NCBI RefSeq assembly: GCF_900167085.1
Contig: NZ_FUXA01000004.1
Location: 65,895-129,894, forward strand
Direction: 5' to 3'
Origin: Eubacterium ruminantium
GTDB lineage: Bacteria; Bacillota; Clostridia; Lachnospirales; Lachnospiraceae
Length of the DNA: 64,000 nucleotides
This document shows, one piece after another, positions 54,271-63,025 of this stretch; position 1 is the stretch's first letter, and each line of letters opens with the position of its first letter. A model generated the notes under the pieces. It was not told where the DNA came from and made no database searches. It worked only from the letters and a program-made list of their open reading frames with translations. Both the position numbers and the translations under genes were made by a program.

Positions 54271-54309
54271 ATTATACAATTTTCATTTTTTGCAGGGAGG
54301 AAATTAAAA

Positions 54310-55482
54310 ATGAAGAGTCGTCTATCGGCTATGAAGTATATAAAAAATAATAAAAAGATATGTGGAGTGCTTATAAGCTCGCTGGCCATGACATTTATGG
54401 TCATGTATATAGTAGCATTTGCTTTATATGTAAATGTTGAAAGTGCTAAGACTTCGATCATCTCTCAAAGAGAAAATATCATTTATGTAGACCTAAGTAT
54501 GGAAACTTTGGGTGTAAACAGGGATGATTATGAAGAAGGGCGAGAAGGCTTTATTAAATTCACTGAGGATTTAACTGCCGCAAAGGAAGAGCTGGCCCAA
54601 AAGCTTGAGGCGATAGACGGAATAGACAAGGTATATCCGTATGAGCAGGTTCTCAATGTGAATTATGAAGCTTTGATAGGTGAAACAGGTTATATATTCC
54701 CTTTGGTAGCTCCTGAAAAAGTTCCTGAAATTCTTGAACATTCCGGTGCAGAGCTTATAGACGGAAGACTCCCGGAAGCGGAAGGTGAGATTGTAGCCGA
54801 CGAAGCTATTATGAAAAATCAGTCCATAAAAATAGGTGATTATTTCATGAGTGATACTTATGGAAGAGGTTTCAAGGTCGTGGGTGTTGTTAAGTCTGAT
54901 AATCTTACTGTGGTAGGAACCCCAACAGGAACAAACTGCGGTTATTATATGATAATACTTTGTAATAAAGATACCGCATCATTCTATGAATTGGCTGAAA
55001 AGATCGGATTAAAGTGTTCTGAAAAGGATAATATCGATGATCTTACGGAAGGCCGGAGATTCTATGAGGATGAAGTTGAAGGAGCCATGGTACCGGTTAT
55101 AAAAGGAATTATTTTGGTTGTTGTGGTGTTTCTCGCAATATCTCTTATCATCGCATATATTTCATTTTTACGAAATAGAGTTAATGAATACTGCCTTTAT
55201 ACATCTTTGGGATATTCACGAAAAGATGTATATATGATGATCATGAAGGAATTGCTTTTTATGATTGTGGCGGGGGTCATTATTGGATTCTTTATTACCT
55301 TAGGCGTAATGAAAATCTTTGATGTGACAATGATCTACCCGAGCGGTCTTAAGTCAAAATGGCTTTTGACAGAACAGCTGGAATTTATATTTGCTGCTTT
55401 AATCGTGATAATCGGTATTCTGCAGATTCCTGTTATTCTTGCAATCAATAAGATAAAAACGATTGATATGATGGAGGATTAA
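54310..55482 (+). CDS. FtsX-like ABC permease
   Basis: 390 residues: an N-terminal TM helix (VLISSLAMTFMVMYIVAFALY), a large extracytoplasmic domain with a MacB-PCD-like pattern, and three C-terminal TM helices. The C-terminal FtsX loop contains YTSLGYSRKDVYMMIMKEL. It follows GGGAGG. Together with the ATPase 3 bases downstream and a second, shorter permease it forms a heteromeric export system, probably for peptides, lipids or antibiotics. Confidence 0.87.
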   Translation: MKSRLSAMKYIKNNKKICGVLISSLAMTFMVMYIVAFALYVNVESAKTSIISQRENIIYVDLSMETLGVNRDDYEEGREGFIKFTEDLTAAKEELAQKLEAIDGIDKVYPYEQVLNVNYEALIGETGYIFPLVAPEKVPEILEHSGAELIDGRLPEAEGEIVADEAIMKNQSIKIGDYFMSDTYGRGFKVVGVVKSDNLTVVGTPTGTNCGYYMIILCNKDTASFYELAEKIGLKCSEKDNIDDLTEGRRFYEDEVEGAMVPVIKGIILVVVVFLAISLIIAYISFLRNRVNEYCLYTSLGYSRKDVYMMIMKELLFMIVAGVIIGFFITLGVMKIFDVTMIYPSGLKSKWLLTEQLEFIFAALIVIIGILQIPVILAINKIKTIDMMED

Positions 55483-55485
55483 GAT

Positions 55486-56157
55486 ATGTTTGAGATAAAA
55501 AATCTTAGTATGATATATGACATGGAAAGTGATGATAAATTATATGCGCTTGATGGTATAAACCTTGAACTGCCGGACACGGGACTGGTAGGTATAATAG
55601 GCCCTTCAGGAAGCGGAAAAAGTACCCTTATGTACTGCATGTCATCGCTTAAAAAGCCTTCAGAAGGAGTAATAAAATATAAAGATAAAGATATTACCTC
55701 TATAAAGGACAGGGAGCGGGAAGTGCTCAGAAGAAAAGAATTCGGATTTGTATTCCAGAAGCATTATCTGGTTCCTTATATGAGCGCCCTTGATAATATA
55801 CTTGTTGCAGGAACCGACAGCACTGAAGAATTGGTTGAAAATGCAAAAACATATATGAAGCAGCTTGGCTTAAAGGAAGCTGAATTTAGAAAAAAACCGG
55901 CGAAGCTTTCCGGCGGACAGTGTCAGAGAGTTGCTATAGCAAGAGCTATGATCAATAATCCGAAAGTTCTTTTTGCTGATGAACCTACAGCATCACTGGA
56001 TCATGAAAATTCATTTAATGTAATGAAGATTTTGAAGAAATATTCTAATGACAGACTGGTAATAGTTGTTACACACGATAGAACAGTATTAAGTGATGTC
56101 GATATCTTGATCGAGATGTGGGATGGAAAGATCAGCGGTGTTAATTCCGGAAATTAA
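55486..56157 (+). CDS. ABC ATPase, LolD/MacB type
   Basis: 223-residue ATPase: Walker A GPSGSGKSTL (near 41), Q-loop FVFQKHYLVPYM, signature LSGGQCQRVAIARAM and Walker B VLFADEPTASLD. It is encoded between two FtsX-like permeases with gaps of 3 and 17 bases, so it should energise a heterodimeric exporter. Confidence 0.92.
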   Translation: MFEIKNLSMIYDMESDDKLYALDGINLELPDTGLVGIIGPSGSGKSTLMYCMSSLKKPSEGVIKYKDKDITSIKDREREVLRRKEFGFVFQKHYLVPYMSALDNILVAGTDSTEELVENAKTYMKQLGLKEAEFRKKPAKLSGGQCQRVAIARAMINNPKVLFADEPTASLDHENSFNVMKILKKYSNDRLVIVVTHDRTVLSDVDILIEMWDGKISGVNSGN

Positions 56158-56174
56158 TAGAAAGGGATAAAGTG

Positions 56175-57248
56175 ATGAAGCCTTTTTCAGCAGGATATTA
56201 TATAAAAAAGAATAAGGGAAGAGCGATAATCATTATCTTTATGATGTTACTGACTACCATGATGTATATGGTGGGTAATTATATCGAAAGCCTGTGGTGG
56301 AACTGGGGCAAAGGAATAGAATATGATGACAAGATGGCGATTGCCACAGTTGTACCACCGAATATTGATGAATATAGAGACTTTGTTAATGAAATCAACG
56401 CTGATGAAAATTTAATTGTGTTTGGACAGTCAGGTCATAGTTTCGGCGGAGAATTATGGAAAACAACTATGGGATTTGAAATGGGAGGACCTTCCATCTC
56501 ATTTAAAAGTGTTGATGATATGAAAGTTGTATTTGAACGTTTGGGGATCAAATGTGATTATACAAATCTGAAAAATCATAGTGTGGTTATGAGCAGGATG
56601 TATGCTGACAATCTTAATAAGAATATCGGTGATACATTTAAGGATGGACTTTTTACTCTTGATGCTCTGATAGATGATGATAGTTTTGTATTCTTTTACA
56701 TTTATGAAGAGCCTGATCCTGACGACTGGTACAATATGATGATCATGAGTGACACGATGTCAGGTGATGAGCTTAGAAATTATGTCAGAAATATCATAGG
56801 TGATAGAAACATTGCGGTAGGAGATGGGGTAAAGCATGGACTTGAAGGACCTTTAGGTTCAGTGAAGTATATATTTTATGCTGTAGTGGCTATCATATCA
56901 ATAATGATAGCTGTAACTCTTAACTCTGTAATTACGGGACAGTATATTAAGAGAAATTATGAATTCGCCATCTATGGTGCGATAGGAATATCAAAGAAAA
57001 TGATAAGGCGAAAAGTGGCGAATGAGCTTCTTACCATGGATTTTATCGCTATCGTAATTGGTACAATAGTTATATTCCTTGCGTCATTTATATTAAATGA
57101 AATGCTCTACAAACCAAAGGGAATGTATCTGCCGTATTTTTCAATCATCGGAGTGATTGGAGTTATAATAGGAAATGTACTTGTTGTAGGACCACTGATA
57201 TTTTTCAAAGGTCGCAAGATGTGCAAGATCGATGTTACGGAATTCTAA
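56175..57248 (+). CDS. FtsX-like ABC permease, second subunit
   Basis: 357 residues with the same topology as the first permease but divergent sequence. There is one N-terminal TM helix, an outer domain with EEPDPDDWYNMMIMSDTMSG near 175, and three TM helices from about residue 235. The cytoplasmic loop YGAIGISKKMIRRKVANEL marks the FtsX core. Start at ATG 56175, with AAAGGG 9 bases upstream; a GTG immediately before is also possible. It is the last gene before a strong terminator. Confidence 0.85.
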   Translation: MKPFSAGYYIKKNKGRAIIIIFMMLLTTMMYMVGNYIESLWWNWGKGIEYDDKMAIATVVPPNIDEYRDFVNEINADENLIVFGQSGHSFGGELWKTTMGFEMGGPSISFKSVDDMKVVFERLGIKCDYTNLKNHSVVMSRMYADNLNKNIGDTFKDGLFTLDALIDDDSFVFFYIYEEPDPDDWYNMMIMSDTMSGDELRNYVRNIIGDRNIAVGDGVKHGLEGPLGSVKYIFYAVVAIISIMIAVTLNSVITGQYIKRNYEFAIYGAIGISKKMIRRKVANELLTMDFIAIVIGTIVIFLASFILNEMLYKPKGMYLPYFSIIGVIGVIIGNVLVVGPLIFFKGRKMCKIDVTEF

Positions 57249-57286
57249 ATTAAAAACGGTGAAGGATAAATAATATAAGAAAAGCC

Positions 57287-57320
57287 GGGTCGTATCTCGA
57301 AAGATATGACCCGTTTTTTG
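57287..57320 (+). terminator. Intrinsic terminator after the FtsX-type export operon
   Basis: Stem CGGGTC-GTATCT / AGATAT-GACCCG with TTTTTT tail, 39 bases after the stop. Confidence 0.88.
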
Positions 57321-57487
57321 TCGTACCGATTTGAATTATAAAAAATGATGTAAGAATTTTTATATTTTTATACTGAGAGTATATTGAATAAAATTTTGAT
57401 GTTTGTTAATCTCGATAATGCTGATACTATATTTATATTATATTATTCAGCAATAGTAGTTTGGAAAATTATGGGATTTTAACGGGA

Positions 57488-57549
57488 ACGATAGATTTTA
57501 CAGGGACGATAGAGTTAAAAAACGATATATTTTCTGTAGAAACGATAGG
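57488..57549. repeat. Four ACGATA repeats upstream of the second MATE gene
   Basis: ACGATAGA at 57488 and 57506, ACGATA at 57522, ACGATAGG at 57542; spacings 18, 16 and 20 bases, each preceded by a purine run. It lies 50-110 bp before the MATE start. The stretch 57321-57487 shows only AT-rich sequence. The repeats may be half-sites of a regulator or leader RNA elements. Confidence 0.45.
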
Positions 57550-57598
57550 ATTTTGAACAGACAATAAAGGTAAGAAATTTGAATTAGGTGATAAAGTT

Positions 57599-58978
57599 AT
57601 GAAGTACGCAAATAAAAATCAAAACAGTATATATAAAAAGGCACTTATACTGGCTGTTCCGATGATGATACAGAATGGTATAACCAATGCTGTCGGACTC
57701 GTTGATAATCTTATGGTTGGAAGCCTTGGAACTGAGCAAATGACAGCTGTTTCCATAGTTGGACAGCTTATATTTGTCTTCAATCTTGCTATATTCGGAG
57801 GCTTGTCCGGACCGGGCATCTATAGTGCTCAGTATTTTGGTAAGGGTGATATTGACGGAGTCAGGAAGATATTCAGATTGAAGTTCTGGATAGGACTGAC
57901 ATGCACAATACTTGGAACGATAGTATTTATACTCTTTGGAAAAAATCTTATAAATCTGTATCTTCACGGAAATAGCGAAGAGATTGATAAGGTGAAAACT
58001 CTCGATTTTGGAATGAGCTATATGTGGATAATGATCATAGGATTTATTTTCTTTACGATCACGCAGGTTTATGCATCAAGTCTTAGAGAAACCGGTGAAA
58101 GTATAAAACCTATGATAGCAGGTATATGCTCCGTTGCGACTGATGTTGTACTGAATTATTTACTTATTTACGGTAAATACGGTGCGCCTAAAATGGGAGT
58201 AAGGGGTGCTGCAGTTGCAACAGTAATTGCAAGATTTGTTGAAATGACGGTTATCATTACGTCTGCTCATTTAAGAACCGATAAGCATAAGTTCCTTAAG
58301 AATATTTACAGAACACTGAAAGTTCCGAAGAATGTTGCATTTACAGTTATTAAAAAGGGATTTCCGATATTTATAAATGAATTTTCATGGGCCGGAGGAA
58401 TTGCTGTTTTAACTCAGTGCTACTCACTTAGAGGACTTGAAGTTATTGCAGGAATGAATATATCAAATGCAATATGCAACCTTCTGAATGTTGTATTTAT
58501 CGCTATGGGAGGTGCCGTTGGTATAATCATCGGACAGATGCTTGGAGCTTCACAGTATGATGAAGCTGAAAAAAGTGCCATTAAACTTATGTGGTTTACC
58601 GGGACTATATGTATAATCCTGACGGCTATTCTTATTTCCCTATCCGGTATATTCCCGAAGGCTTATGATACAACAGATATAGTAAAAAGATACGGAACAA
58701 GATTCATTATCATAACCGCGGCATTTTTCCCGCTTCAGGGATTTTTGAATTCTTTATATTTTACATTGAGATCCGGAGGAAAAACGCTTATAACGCTTTT
58801 CTTTGACAGCGGATATACATGGGCCGTAGCTGTAACACTTGCATTGATTTTATGTAATTTGACAAACCTTTCGATATTTACGATATATCTGATAATACAG
58901 CTTATGGACATTATAAAAGTAATTATTGGATATATACTTATCAAAAAGAAAATATGGCTCAATAATCTCGTTGTATGA
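57599..58978 (+). CDS. MATE-family efflux transporter
   Basis: 459-residue MATE exporter with 12 hydrophobic segments. Motifs near the N-terminus (AVPMMIQNGITNAVGLVDNLM) and in the second half (FPIFINEFSWAGGIAVLTQC) are characteristic. It is more distant from the first MATE protein of this window than expected for a recent duplicate. AGGTGA lies about 10 bases before the ATG. The gene converges on the AEC permease gene with only 19 bases between. Substrate unknown. Confidence 0.88.
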   Translation: MKYANKNQNSIYKKALILAVPMMIQNGITNAVGLVDNLMVGSLGTEQMTAVSIVGQLIFVFNLAIFGGLSGPGIYSAQYFGKGDIDGVRKIFRLKFWIGLTCTILGTIVFILFGKNLINLYLHGNSEEIDKVKTLDFGMSYMWIMIIGFIFFTITQVYASSLRETGESIKPMIAGICSVATDVVLNYLLIYGKYGAPKMGVRGAAVATVIARFVEMTVIITSAHLRTDKHKFLKNIYRTLKVPKNVAFTVIKKGFPIFINEFSWAGGIAVLTQCYSLRGLEVIAGMNISNAICNLLNVVFIAMGGAVGIIIGQMLGASQYDEAEKSAIKLMWFTGTICIILTAILISLSGIFPKAYDTTDIVKRYGTRFIIITAAFFPLQGFLNSLYFTLRSGGKTLITLFFDSGYTWAVAVTLALILCNLTNLSIFTIYLIIQLMDIIKVIIGYILIKKKIWLNNLVV

Positions 58979-58997
58979 TAAAAAGGCACAAACCATT

Positions 58998-59921
58998 TTA
59001 TACATTCGCTGAAAATACAGACATAAGAACCGTAATGGAAATAATCGACACTATTGTCGATATTGCAATGGCATTGGATAATATCTCTGTGTCTTCACCC
59101 ATTTTTTCCGACTGTATAAGAGGGAGATTTCCCACAGGCATTGCAGCCATAAGGCAAAGCCCAAGTATAGTTACAGAATTAAATTTCATGGCTTTAAGTG
59201 CGAAGAATAATCCTATAGGTACTATGATCATTCGTATAGCTATATAAAGCCAGATACGGATATTCTTGAAACCTTTAATAAAATTAGATCTTGCGATACT
59301 TACACCGAGAAGAGTCATTGAAAGGAATACAGTTGCATTTCCTATGAAACTGATACTGTCATTGATGATTCTCGGTGGTTTATAATCAAACCAAAATACA
59401 ACCAGGGCAAGGATTGCTGTGATCGTTCCCGGACTGAAGATCTTGCTGAATTTCATTTTTTCTTTTCCGTTACTGAGAACCACAAGTCCGTGAGTATAGA
59501 AAAGAAGGCTGTACATTACGTTACATACGATAACATAAAGGATCGCATTTTCCGGAAGTATAGCCCTTGCAACAGGAAGACCGATAAAACCGACATTGGT
59601 ATAAATGGTCATAAGATTATAAAATCTGCTGCTATATTTGTCGCATCGAAGTATCTTCGGAAGTATGAAGCCGAGTATAATAAGGCCTGCATAAAATGAA
59701 GCGCCGAGAATAAGCGCTGTAATGAGGTCCTTATGTGTGGCAGTGATATTTCCGGATAAGATTGACGCAAGTATAAGAGCCGGGTTGCAAATATCCATGA
59801 TGATCACGGAAAGCTTTTGAGAAACGGTGTCATCTATGGTTTTTCTTTTGTATAAATATATTCCTATTGCAACAAGTATGGTGATGACGCCCATCTGCTG
59901 CAAAACTATTTCTGAACTCAT
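58998..59921 (-). CDS. AEC-family (auxin efflux carrier-like) permease
   Basis: 307 residues with about ten TM helices in two five-helix halves. Typical AEC segments include ICNPALILASILSG (near 45) and MTIYTNVGFIGLPVARAIL (near 110). Bacterial members export organic acids such as malate or malonate. The ATG at 59921 is preceded by GAGGAAG; a GTG four codons earlier is less likely. It is monocistronic and convergent with the MATE gene. Confidence 0.88.
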   Translation of the reverse strand: MSSEIVLQQMGVITILVAIGIYLYKRKTIDDTVSQKLSVIIMDICNPALILASILSGNITATHKDLITALILGASFYAGLIILGFILPKILRCDKYSSRFYNLMTIYTNVGFIGLPVARAILPENAILYVIVCNVMYSLLFYTHGLVVLSNGKEKMKFSKIFSPGTITAILALVVFWFDYKPPRIINDSISFIGNATVFLSMTLLGVSIARSNFIKGFKNIRIWLYIAIRMIIVPIGLFFALKAMKFNSVTILGLCLMAAMPVGNLPLIQSEKMGEDTEILSNAIAISTIVSIISITVLMSVFSANV

Positions 59922-59983
59922 TTTCTTCCTCACATATCATAAAGTATCAGTATTATAGCACATCTTTTATTTTTTCCAACAAA

Positions 59984-60043
59984 TATTTATCTTATTACAA
60001 TTTACAATAACGGTATTTATCTTATTACAATTTACAATAACGG
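59984..60043. repeat. Perfect 30-bp tandem duplication upstream of the ABC exporter
   Basis: Two identical adjacent 30-bp units (59984-60013 and 60014-60043). Each contains TTACAATTTACAAT, itself a 7-bp direct repeat. It lies between the divergent AEC and ABC-exporter genes, so the duplication may double a regulator site or change promoter spacing. It may be a recent slippage event. Confidence 0.8.
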
Positions 60044-60087
60044 ATCTACGATCATAAAATTATATACCACGAGGCGATTGACAGAAT

Positions 60088-60135
60088 GCCCTCTAAATTA
60101 TACTCTAAAATGTATCACTTAAGAGTAAGGAGGGC
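60088..60135 (+). promoter_or_regulatory. Hairpin sequestering the ribosome binding site of the ABC exporter
   Basis: GCCCTC (60088-60093) pairs with GAGGGC (60130-60135), and TACTCT (60101-60106) with AGAGTA (60122-60127). The Shine-Dalgarno GGAGG (60129-60133) is thus in the stem, 5 bases before the ATG. It suggests translational control by an RNA switch, a thermosensor, or coupling to an upstream event. Confidence 0.5.
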
Positions 60136-60138
60136 ACT

Positions 60139-61869
60139 ATGAAGAATAATCTGAAGAAAATGGCAGGGTATTATAAACCTTATATGGGAACGTTCCTTAC
60201 GGATATGTTCTTTGCATTTTTAGCGTCCATTATCAGTTTGGTGATCCCTCTTGCAGTAAGATATATAACTTCGGAAATTATAAATATGTCCTCAAATGAG
60301 GCTGTCAAAAGAGTTCTGATAATCGGCGGAGTGCTTATTGCTCTTACATTGATCCAGTGTCTTGCGAATTATTATATTATCAACATCGGTCACGTCATGG
60401 GAGCGAAAATGGAATATGACATGCGTGCTGAGATATTTGCCCATTATCAGAAATTATCATTTTCATTCTTTGATGAGCAGAAGGTCGGTCAGCTTATGAG
60501 CAGGATCACATCGGACCTTTTTGATATTTCCGAGCTTCTTCATCATGGACCTGAAAATATAGCAATTTCAGTTATCAAGATACTTGGAGCATTTATCATC
60601 CTTATGAATATAAGCGGTTATCTGACTATAGCTGCATTTGTACTTGTGCCGGTTATGTTTATCTATTCTTATTTCCTGAATAAGAAAATGAAGAAAGCAT
60701 TTATGGAAAACAGGGTTCAGATAGCTGAGATAAATACTCAGATTGAGGATAACCTTTCGGGAATAAGAGTTGTAAAATCATTTGCAAATGAAGATATTGA
60801 AAGAGAAAAGTTCAAGGTTGGAAATGACGGATTCCTGAAGGCCAAGAAGCAGAGCTATTATTATATGGGACTTTTTCATTCGGGAATGAAAGCATTTACG
60901 ATGCTCATAAATGTAGTTGTAATTATGAGCGGTGGTGTACTTATTGCGAAGAATAAAGTAGATGTTTCGGATTTTGTGGCATTTCTGCTTTATATCAATA
61001 TTTTCACTGATCCGATAAGAACCCTGATCGATTTCACGGAGCAGTTTCAGAATGGATATTCGGGCTTTGAAAGATTTATGCAGATCATGGCTATTGAGCC
61101 GGATGTCAAAGACAGTAAGAATGCGGTACCTCTTAAGGATGTAAGAGGAGATATAGTTTTTGATGACGTATCATTTAAATATAAAGATACAGAACATAGA
61201 GTTTTAAGACACATAAATCTGGATGTAAAAGCAGGTTCGTATGTTGCTCTTGTAGGTTCGTCGGGAGGTGGAAAGACGACTCTCTGCAGCCTTATACCAA
61301 GATTTTATGATGTTACTAATGGAAGCATAAAGATAGACGGAAAAGATGTAAGAGATGTAACTCTTCAGAGCCTCAGGGAGAATATAGGTATAGTTCAGCA
61401 GGATGTTTATCTTTTCTCGGGAACCGTATATGACAATATAAGATATGGTAAGCCCGGGGCTACGAGAGAGGAAGTTATAGAGGCTGCGAAGCTGGCAAAT
61501 GCTCATGATTTTATCATGGAACTTCCGAATGGATATGATACCGATATCGGACAAAGAGGAGTTAAGCTTTCCGGAGGACAAAAGCAGAGACTGTCTATTG
61601 CAAGAGTATTTTTGAAGAATCCTCCGATTCTTATATTTGATGAAGCAACAAGTGCTCTTGATAATGAAAGTGAAAATATAGTCAAAGAATCCTTGGAAAG
61701 ACTGGCTTCCAACAGAACAACATTTGTTATAGCACATAGACTTTCAACGATTAAAAATGCTGAAAGGATACTTGTTCTATCCGAAAATGGAATAGAAGAA
61801 AGCGGTACTCATGATGAACTTATGAAGAAGGACGGTCTTTATGCTCAGTTATACAAATGGACAAAATAG
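60139..61869 (+). CDS. ABC exporter half-transporter (MsbA/LmrA-like)
   Basis: 576 residues: a six-TM exporter domain (about 15-310) followed by an ATPase domain with Walker A GSSGGGKTTL (near 375), signature LSGGQKQRLSIARVF, Walker B ILIFDEATSALD and the switch HRLSTI. Fused TM-NBD halves work as homo- or heterodimers; no partner gene is adjacent, so a homodimer is likely. It is probably a multidrug or lipid exporter. Expression may be gated by the hairpin over its ribosome binding site. Confidence 0.92.
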   Translation: MKNNLKKMAGYYKPYMGTFLTDMFFAFLASIISLVIPLAVRYITSEIINMSSNEAVKRVLIIGGVLIALTLIQCLANYYIINIGHVMGAKMEYDMRAEIFAHYQKLSFSFFDEQKVGQLMSRITSDLFDISELLHHGPENIAISVIKILGAFIILMNISGYLTIAAFVLVPVMFIYSYFLNKKMKKAFMENRVQIAEINTQIEDNLSGIRVVKSFANEDIEREKFKVGNDGFLKAKKQSYYYMGLFHSGMKAFTMLINVVVIMSGGVLIAKNKVDVSDFVAFLLYINIFTDPIRTLIDFTEQFQNGYSGFERFMQIMAIEPDVKDSKNAVPLKDVRGDIVFDDVSFKYKDTEHRVLRHINLDVKAGSYVALVGSSGGGKTTLCSLIPRFYDVTNGSIKIDGKDVRDVTLQSLRENIGIVQQDVYLFSGTVYDNIRYGKPGATREEVIEAAKLANAHDFIMELPNGYDTDIGQRGVKLSGGQKQRLSIARVFLKNPPILIFDEATSALDNESENIVKESLERLASNRTTFVIAHRLSTIKNAERILVLSENGIEESGTHDELMKKDGLYAQLYKWTK

Positions 61870-61967
61870 AATTATAACGCCTGTTATAACGAAAAAGACC
61901 GAAAAAATGAGTGATTTGCAGGGTTTGAAGGCCTAAAAACAAATGTTAAGATTTTATTAATGAAACA

Positions 61968-62008
61968 GGATCAATGTGTAAATCTTCATATTGCATTGAT
62001 CCTTTTTT
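61968..62008 (+). terminator. Intrinsic terminator downstream of the ABC exporter
   Basis: Stem GGATCAATG / CATTGATCC with a 17-base loop and TTTTTT tail, about 100 bases after the stop codon. The 61870-61967 stretch holds nothing recognisable. Confidence 0.85.
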
Positions 62009-62185
62009 ATTTGTCGAAAATAGCCGAAAATCCGCGAAAAATATAGGGAAAAGCAGAAATCGGTACCGGTTGAAATGAATGTTAATAATTTATTTAGAAT
62101 TAAATATAGCCAAAATTATTCGTCAAAATGCACAAATTAGATTTGTTGATTTATGCATATCGTATGTATTATCATATTCCAAGAG

Positions 62186-62210
62186 TCATAAACGGGGCGT
62201 GAGTTTATGA
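62186..62210 (+). promoter_or_regulatory. Hairpin in the 62.0-62.4 kb intergenic region
   Basis: Stem TCATAAAC / GTTTATGA around the loop GGGGCGTGA, about 160 bp before the small-protein gene. Rest of 62009-62367 is AT-rich and without an open frame bearing a ribosome binding site. Possible leader element; function unknown. Confidence 0.35.
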
Positions 62211-62367
62211 TCTTGCATATTTATTTATGTAGTGAGGTTAAAGTTTTTTAAGAGAGAGTCGGAAAAAACAAAGTATTGAAGGTGATAAAGTATTTATTGA
62301 ACGATAGTTCGGTTATCAAATGCATTTCATATGCATAAGGGCTTTATGTTTAGGAGGTAAGTTTCAC

Positions 62368-62622
62368 GTGGCAAATAATGAGAAGGCAACATTGATTGCT
62401 ACAATTAAGGCACAGATGGAAAGAGAGCAGAACGCAAAAAAAACTCAGGTTTCCATCAACCAGGATTTGTTGGAATTAGTAGGTAATTCAAAATCCAAAG
62501 TCGTTGTTGAGGAGAAGAAAAAGAAAAAACCTCTTAGGTTTTTGTCTCCTGAAGAAGTAGATATGATTGAAGAACGAAAGAGAATCAAGATGAGACAGGA
62601 GTTCGAGGGCCTGGCTCAGTAA
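62368..62622 (+). CDS. Small basic protein of unknown function
   Basis: 84 residues if started at GTG 62368, which has AGGAGG 10 bases upstream. The frame extends further to 62320 but without a site. Features: MEREQNAKKTQVSINQDLLE helix (part), a VVVEEKKKKKPLRFL lysine-rich centre, and a charged C-terminal helix. No known family recognised. A strong terminator follows directly, so it is a monocistronic expressed gene. The long 5' region suggests post-transcriptional control. Confidence 0.7.
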   Translation: MANNEKATLIATIKAQMEREQNAKKTQVSINQDLLELVGNSKSKVVVEEKKKKKPLRFLSPEEVDMIEERKRIKMRQEFEGLAQ

Positions 62623-62626
62623 CTTT

Positions 62627-62660
62627 AAAAAAGATGTGTTTTGGCGGCGCATCTTTTTTA
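62627..62660 (+). terminator. Intrinsic terminator after the small basic protein gene
   Basis: Stem AAAAAAGATG / CATCTTTTTT starting 4 bases after the stop; U-tract within the stem end. Confidence 0.85.
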
Positions 62661-62661
62661 G

Positions 62662-62689
62662 TTGACAATAAGTGAAATTGTATTATACA
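62662..62689 (+). promoter_or_regulatory. Sigma-A-type promoter for the ABC-F leader
   Basis: Consensus -35 TTGACA at 62662-62667 with a -10 such as TATACA (62684-62689, 16-base spacing). It lies 32 bases before the leader-peptide start and immediately after the preceding terminator. Confidence 0.65.
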
Positions 62690-62720
62690 ATCAAAAAAAA
62701 TAAAGTAACGGAGGATACCA

Positions 62721-62741
62721 ATGAAGAGATTTTCTTGCTAA
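62721..62741 (+). CDS. Six-codon leader peptide MKRFSC upstream of the ABC-F gene
   Basis: ATG AAG AGA TTT TCT TGC TAA, preceded by GGAGG with ideal 6-base spacing. It sits just after a promoter and upstream of a terminator and the Lsa-like gene. This is the layout known from ribosome-mediated attenuation of antibiotic-resistance ABC-F genes, in which a stalled ribosome on the leader changes RNA folding. Translation is inferred. Confidence 0.6.
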   Translation: MKRFSC

Positions 62742-62761
62742 TAATTTAAGATACCCATTAA

Positions 62762-62900
62762 TAGCATTAGGATAATTATGCTTATTTTTGGATGGATATA
62801 GCAGGAAAATTCATTGCGTTTATTATATATTGTGATAAGAGCTTAATTAAGACTCTTTATTTCGGTTATTAATGCTACGGATTTTTTCCGTAGCATTTTT
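62762..62900 (+). promoter_or_regulatory. Attenuator of the ABC-F gene: terminator plus antiterminator candidate
   Basis: Terminator at 62871-62900: stem AATGCTACGGA / TCCGTAGCATT, 5-base loop, TTTTT tail. The 5' arm TAATGCTA (62870-62877) is perfectly complementary to TAGCATTA (62762-62769), just downstream of the leader peptide. That gives a ready antiterminator. The terminator lies 125 bases before the ABC-F start. Confidence 0.65.
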
Positions 62901-63025
62901 GCTTTATATGTAATTATGTTTTTGATAAAGCAGAAATCGCTGTTCTATATGAAACTTTTTGGTGAAACAGAACATGATGATTACCTGTGCATGATCCATC
63001 CTGCTTATCGGAAGGGAGAAGATTA

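Noticed and set aside
59984-60043. CRISPR array
   Set aside because: The two 30-bp copies are directly adjacent with no spacer, and no cas genes are present.
62755-62860. Additional small gene between the leader peptide and the attenuator
   Set aside because: No open frame of useful length with a ribosome binding site; the region is better explained as attenuator RNA.
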